Of a stretch of DNA of 64,000 nt, positions 60,704 to 64,000 are shown piece by piece. The notes below the pieces were generated by a model that was not told the DNA's origin, searched no databases, and saw only the letters and a list, made by a program, of their open reading frames with translations. The translations under genes were made by a program, and so were the position numbers. Source of the DNA: Nocardioides sp. (GTDB lineage: Bacteria > Actinomycetota > Actinomycetes > Propionibacteriales > Nocardioidaceae); assembly GCA_030698375.1 (NCBI GenBank), contig JAUYLL010000125.1, positions 62,001 through 126,000 on the forward strand, in the 5' to 3' direction. The number at the start of each line of letters is the position of its first letter. Position 1 is the stretch's first letter.

Positions 60704-62158
60704 TCACACCGGTCGGAACACCATCTCCTCGTCGAGGTCGGTGCGCTTGTGGTCGATGTGGTCGAGGACCCAGTTCTGCCGGACCGTCCACGGACGGTGC
60801 CGGCCCTGCTTGGGCAGGGTGCTCTCGACCCGCTTCACGTAGCCCGCCTGCAGGTCGAGGATCGGGGCCTCCTCCCCGCGCGAACCCTCCGGGTCGGGCA
60901 TCCCGAACGCGTAGCCGTGCTCGTCGAGGTGGTTGAGGAACCGGGCGACGTACTGGTTGGAAAGGTCGGCGCGCAGCGTCCAGGAGGCATTCGTGTAGCC
61001 GATGCACCAGGCGAGGTTCGGGACGCCCGAGAACATCAGGCCCTTGTAGACGAACAGGTCGTGCGGGTCGATCTCCCGGCCGTCGACCTCGAGCGCGATC
61101 TTCCCGAAGGAGACAACCTGGAGACCCGTCGCGGTGACGACGACGTCGGCGTCGAGGTGCTCACCACCGCGCAGCGCGATGCCCTTGGGTGTGAAGGTCT
61201 CGATCTGGTCGGTGACGATCGAGGCCTTGCCTGCCTTGATGGTCCGGAAGAGGTCACCGTCGGGCACGATGCACAGCCGCTGGTCCCATGGGTTGTAGCG
61301 GGGGGTCAGGTGCTTGACGTCGAAGTCCTCGGGCAGCTGCGCCGTGGCCTGCTTAAGCAGCACCTTCCGCGCAGGGCCGGGAAGCTTGCGGCAGAACTGG
61401 TAGAAGGCCAGTGCGAGCCCGGCGTGCTTGAGCCGGGTGATGCGGTGCGCCACCCCAGCAGGCAGGACCTTGCGCAGGAGTGCGGCCTGCTGGTCCAACT
61501 GCGGGAGCGCGGTGATGTACGTCGGCGAGCGCTGGAGCATGGTGACGTGACCGGCCTCGTCGGCCATCGACGGGATCAGCGTGATGGCGGTGGCACCGCT
61601 GCCGATGACCACCACCCGCTTGTCGGCGTAGTCGAGGTCGTCGGGCCAGAACTGCGGGTGGACGACCTGGCCCTCGTAGTCCTCGATCCCGGGGAACTCG
61701 GGGGCGAAGCCGCGGTCGTAGTCGTAGTAGCCGCTGCACAGGTAGAGGAAACGCGCGGTCAGCGTGACCGTCTCCTCCCCCGAGCCGCCGTCGACGTTGC
61801 TCACGACCGTCCAGCAGGCGTCCTCGGTGGACCAGGACGCGCGGACGACGCGGTGGCCGAACCGGATGTTCTCGAGGATGCCGTTCTCCCGCGCGGTGTC
61901 CTCGATGTAGGTCCGGATGTCCTCGCCGTCGGCGATCGCCTTCTCGTGCGTCCACGGCTTGAACGGGTAGCTCAGCGTGTACATGTCGGAGTCGGAGCGG
62001 ATGCCTGGGTAGCGGAAGAGGTCCCAGGTGCCGCCGATGGCGTCGCGGGACTCGAGGATGGCGTAGCGCTTCCCGGGGCTCATCTCCTGCAGGCGGTAGG
62101 CCGCGCCGACACCGGAGAGGCCGGCGCCCACGATCAGGACGTCGAGGTCAGGGGTCAT
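60704..62158 (-). CDS. Flavin-containing / Baeyer-Villiger-type monooxygenase
   Basis: LDVLIVGAGLSGVGAAYRLQEM (Rossmann), GGTWDLFRYPGIRSDSDMYTLSYPF, VVVIGSGATAITLIPSM. Confidence 0.92.
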   Translation of the reverse strand: MTPDLDVLIVGAGLSGVGAAYRLQEMSPGKRYAILESRDAIGGTWDLFRYPGIRSDSDMYTLSYPFKPWTHEKAIADGEDIRTYIEDTARENGILENIRFGHRVVRASWSTEDACWTVVSNVDGGSGEETVTLTARFLYLCSGYYDYDRGFAPEFPGIEDYEGQVVHPQFWPDDLDYADKRVVVIGSGATAITLIPSMADEAGHVTMLQRSPTYITALPQLDQQAALLRKVLPAGVAHRITRLKHAGLALAFYQFCRKLPGPARKVLLKQATAQLPEDFDVKHLTPRYNPWDQRLCIVPDGDLFRTIKAGKASIVTDQIETFTPKGIALRGGEHLDADVVVTATGLQVVSFGKIALEVDGREIDPHDLFVYKGLMFSGVPNLAWCIGYTNASWTLRADLSNQYVARFLNHLDEHGYAFGMPDPEGSRGEEAPILDLQAGYVKRVESTLPKQGRHRPWTVRQNWVLDHIDHKRTDLDEEMVFRPV

Positions 62159-63582
62159 CAGAGGATCCTCTCGGGGCTGCCGGTGGGGCTGGTCGGGACC
62201 CGGGGGGTCAGGTCGACGCGCAGGTGCTCGGGCATGAGGGTCAGTCTCTCCTCGATCTGAAGCTCGTAGGAGGAGTCGGGGCGCAGGTCGTAGCGGTGCA
62301 GCAGCATCGCCAGCACCAGGAGCGCCTCGTGGAGGGCGAACTGGCGACCGATGCAGGCACGCTCGCCGGTCCCGAACGGCTTGTAGCTGTGAGCGGGCCG
62401 GCCCCGGCTGCGCTCGGGCAGGAACCGGTCGGGGTCGAAGACGTCGGCGTCCTCGCCCCAGACCTCGGGATCGCGGTGCACGAGCGGGAGCAACACCAGC
62501 GCCCAGTCGCCCGGCCGCATCCGGTGACCCGTGCTCAGCGTGGTGGGCTCGCGCGGGGTGCGGGCGAAGCCCGGGACGGTTGGCCACAGCCGCAGGCCCT
62601 CGTCGAGGCAGCGGCGCAGGTAGCGGAACTTCGGGACCTGCTCGAACGTCGGTACGGCGTCCGGGTCGGGCCCGAGCACCTCGTCGGTCTCCGCCTGGGC
62701 CCGCGCCAGCGCGGCGGGGTCACGGGTGAGGTAGTGGAGTGCGAAGGAGAGCGCCCCCGACGTCGTCTCGTGGCCGGCCACCAGGAAGGTGAGCATCTGG
62801 TAGCGGATCGCGGTGTCGCTGAGCCGCTCGCCGGTCTCGGGGTGTGCCTGCTCGAGCATGATCCCCAGCAGGTCCTGCTGGTCCCCGCCGTCGCGGCGGC
62901 GGGTGCTGATCACCTCGTCGAGCAGCTCCTCGACGTAGGCGAGGTGGTGGGCGTTGCGCGCCTTGAGCCGCCGGATCGCGCGCTGGCCGCCCGGCATCGC
63001 CTCGAGCACGCCCTGGCGCTGCCCGCCGCGCAGCGCGGCGACCATCGCGGCGACAAAGGGGTGCGGCTCGTCGGTGGTGAAGGAGCCGAAGTCGCGGCTG
63101 AACGCCGCGCGGCTGATCGACTCCATCGTCAGCTTGGTCATCCCCGCCGCGACGTCGACGGGCCCGTCGGCCTGGTCCCAGGAGTCCAGCAGCTCGTGCG
63201 TGGCCTGGACGAAGACCTGGTGGTAGCGCTCCATCGCGGGGCGCGTGAACGCCGGCATCAGCAGGTCGTGGGCCAGCTGCCAGGCGGGCTCGTGGCGGTA
63301 GGCGGTGAACAGCCCGTCGCCGGCGTAGTCGCGCAGGGCCACGACCGCGGGGGTGAAGCCCTTCTCGAAGCGCTTCTCGTCGCAGAGCTCGGCGGCGAGC
63401 TCGACCGTGGTGGCGAAGACGAACTGCTGGCCGAAGATCTTGCGCGACGAGAGCGGGCCGAGCGTGCGGGCGTCGCGCAGGAAGCTCTGCAGGGGGCGAC
63501 GGCGGTCGACCCCGTGGAAGTCACCGACGAGCGGGATCCGGGGCGGGTGCGGCAGGCGCTGCCCATCCCAGTCGTTGCGCAT
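62158..63582 (-). CDS. Cytochrome P450
   Basis: LTFLVAGHETTSGALSFAL (I-helix), CLDEGLRLWPTVPG (ExxR), FKPFGTGERACIGRQFALHEALLVL-like heme ligand loop. Confidence 0.95.
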   Translation of the reverse strand: MRNDWDGQRLPHPPRIPLVGDFHGVDRRRPLQSFLRDARTLGPLSSRKIFGQQFVFATTVELAAELCDEKRFEKGFTPAVVALRDYAGDGLFTAYRHEPAWQLAHDLLMPAFTRPAMERYHQVFVQATHELLDSWDQADGPVDVAAGMTKLTMESISRAAFSRDFGSFTTDEPHPFVAAMVAALRGGQRQGVLEAMPGGQRAIRRLKARNAHHLAYVEELLDEVISTRRRDGGDQQDLLGIMLEQAHPETGERLSDTAIRYQMLTFLVAGHETTSGALSFALHYLTRDPAALARAQAETDEVLGPDPDAVPTFEQVPKFRYLRRCLDEGLRLWPTVPGFARTPREPTTLSTGHRMRPGDWALVLLPLVHRDPEVWGEDADVFDPDRFLPERSRGRPAHSYKPFGTGERACIGRQFALHEALLVLAMLLHRYDLRPDSSYELQIEERLTLMPEHLRVDLTPRVPTSPTGSPERIL

Positions 63583-63640
63583 GGGTTCAGTAGAGACAAC
63601 TGTTGAACCTGTGTCAAGTAGTAGGGATAGGATGTGGACC

Positions 63641-64000
63641 GTGTCCCGCACTCGCCTGTCCCCCGAGCAGCGCTCCGCGCAGCTGCTCGACCTCGGCGAG
63701 CAGCTCTTCGCCACCACCCCCTACGACGACGTGCACATCGAGAAGGTGGCCGAGATGGCCGGGGTCTCGCGCGGGCTGATGTACCACTACTTCCCGGGCA
63801 AGCGGGCGTTCTTCGCCGCGCTGGTGCGCCGGCACGTCGAGGCACTGGCCCGCGCGACCGAGCCGGACCCGGGGCTCCCGCCCTACGAGCAGCTGGCCCA
63901 CGGCGTCGAGGTGTTCCTCGACCACGTCCGCCGGCACCCGCTCGGCACCAAGACGATGCAGCGCGCGCTGGCCAGTGCGGATGCGGAGATGACCGAGGTC
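63641..64000 (+). CDS. TetR family transcriptional regulator, truncated by window end
   Basis: VSRTRLSPEQRSAQLLDLGEQLFATTPYDDVHIEKVAEMAGVSRGLMYHYFPGKRAFFAALVRRHV; divergent from P450 gene (upstream ATG at 63632 possible). Confidence 0.88.
   Translation, partial: MSRTRLSPEQRSAQLLDLGEQLFATTPYDDVHIEKVAEMAGVSRGLMYHYFPGKRAFFAALVRRHVEALARATEPDPGLPPYEQLAHGVEVFLDHVRRHPLGTKTMQRALASADAEMTEV

Overview
The window is a high-GC actinobacterial chromosome segment; gene content and order suggest a Nocardioides-like organism (inference). Most of it is ordinary core genome in recognisable syntenic blocks: sigK/rskA-like; rdgB-rph-(ABC transporter)-MBL-murI-(two membrane proteins)-cysM-NYN-cysO-mec-DUF2017-clpS-pncB; hppD with a divergent AsnC regulator; malic enzyme; a c-di-AMP (ydaO-type) riboswitch ahead of an NlpC/P60 hydrolase; and ssrA ... 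smpB-M23 peptidase-ftsX-ftsE-prfB. RNA features are tRNA-Lys(CUU), a class-I-shaped tRNA with a UAG (Leu) anticodon, tmRNA and the riboswitch. The stretch from about 36.4 to 50.4 kb looks accessory. It holds decayed HAD and ABM-domain genes, a hemerythrin-like protein, two TetR/MMPL cassettes, a VIT-type transporter, a His-rich secreted DUF6448-like protein, an S26 signal peptidase, a Crp/Fnr pseudogene with a nonsense codon plus a frameshift, a DUF2993 protein and an IS256-type transposase remnant next to the 3' end of ssrA. The most interesting lead is VIT - DUF6448-like - S26 peptidase. The DUF6448-like protein is predicted to mature to an N-terminal His-Cys-Asp, like the Ni-SOD hook, and its gene overlaps that of the signal peptidase, which recalls the sodN/sodX arrangement. 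All calls are from reading the sequence; no database search was run.
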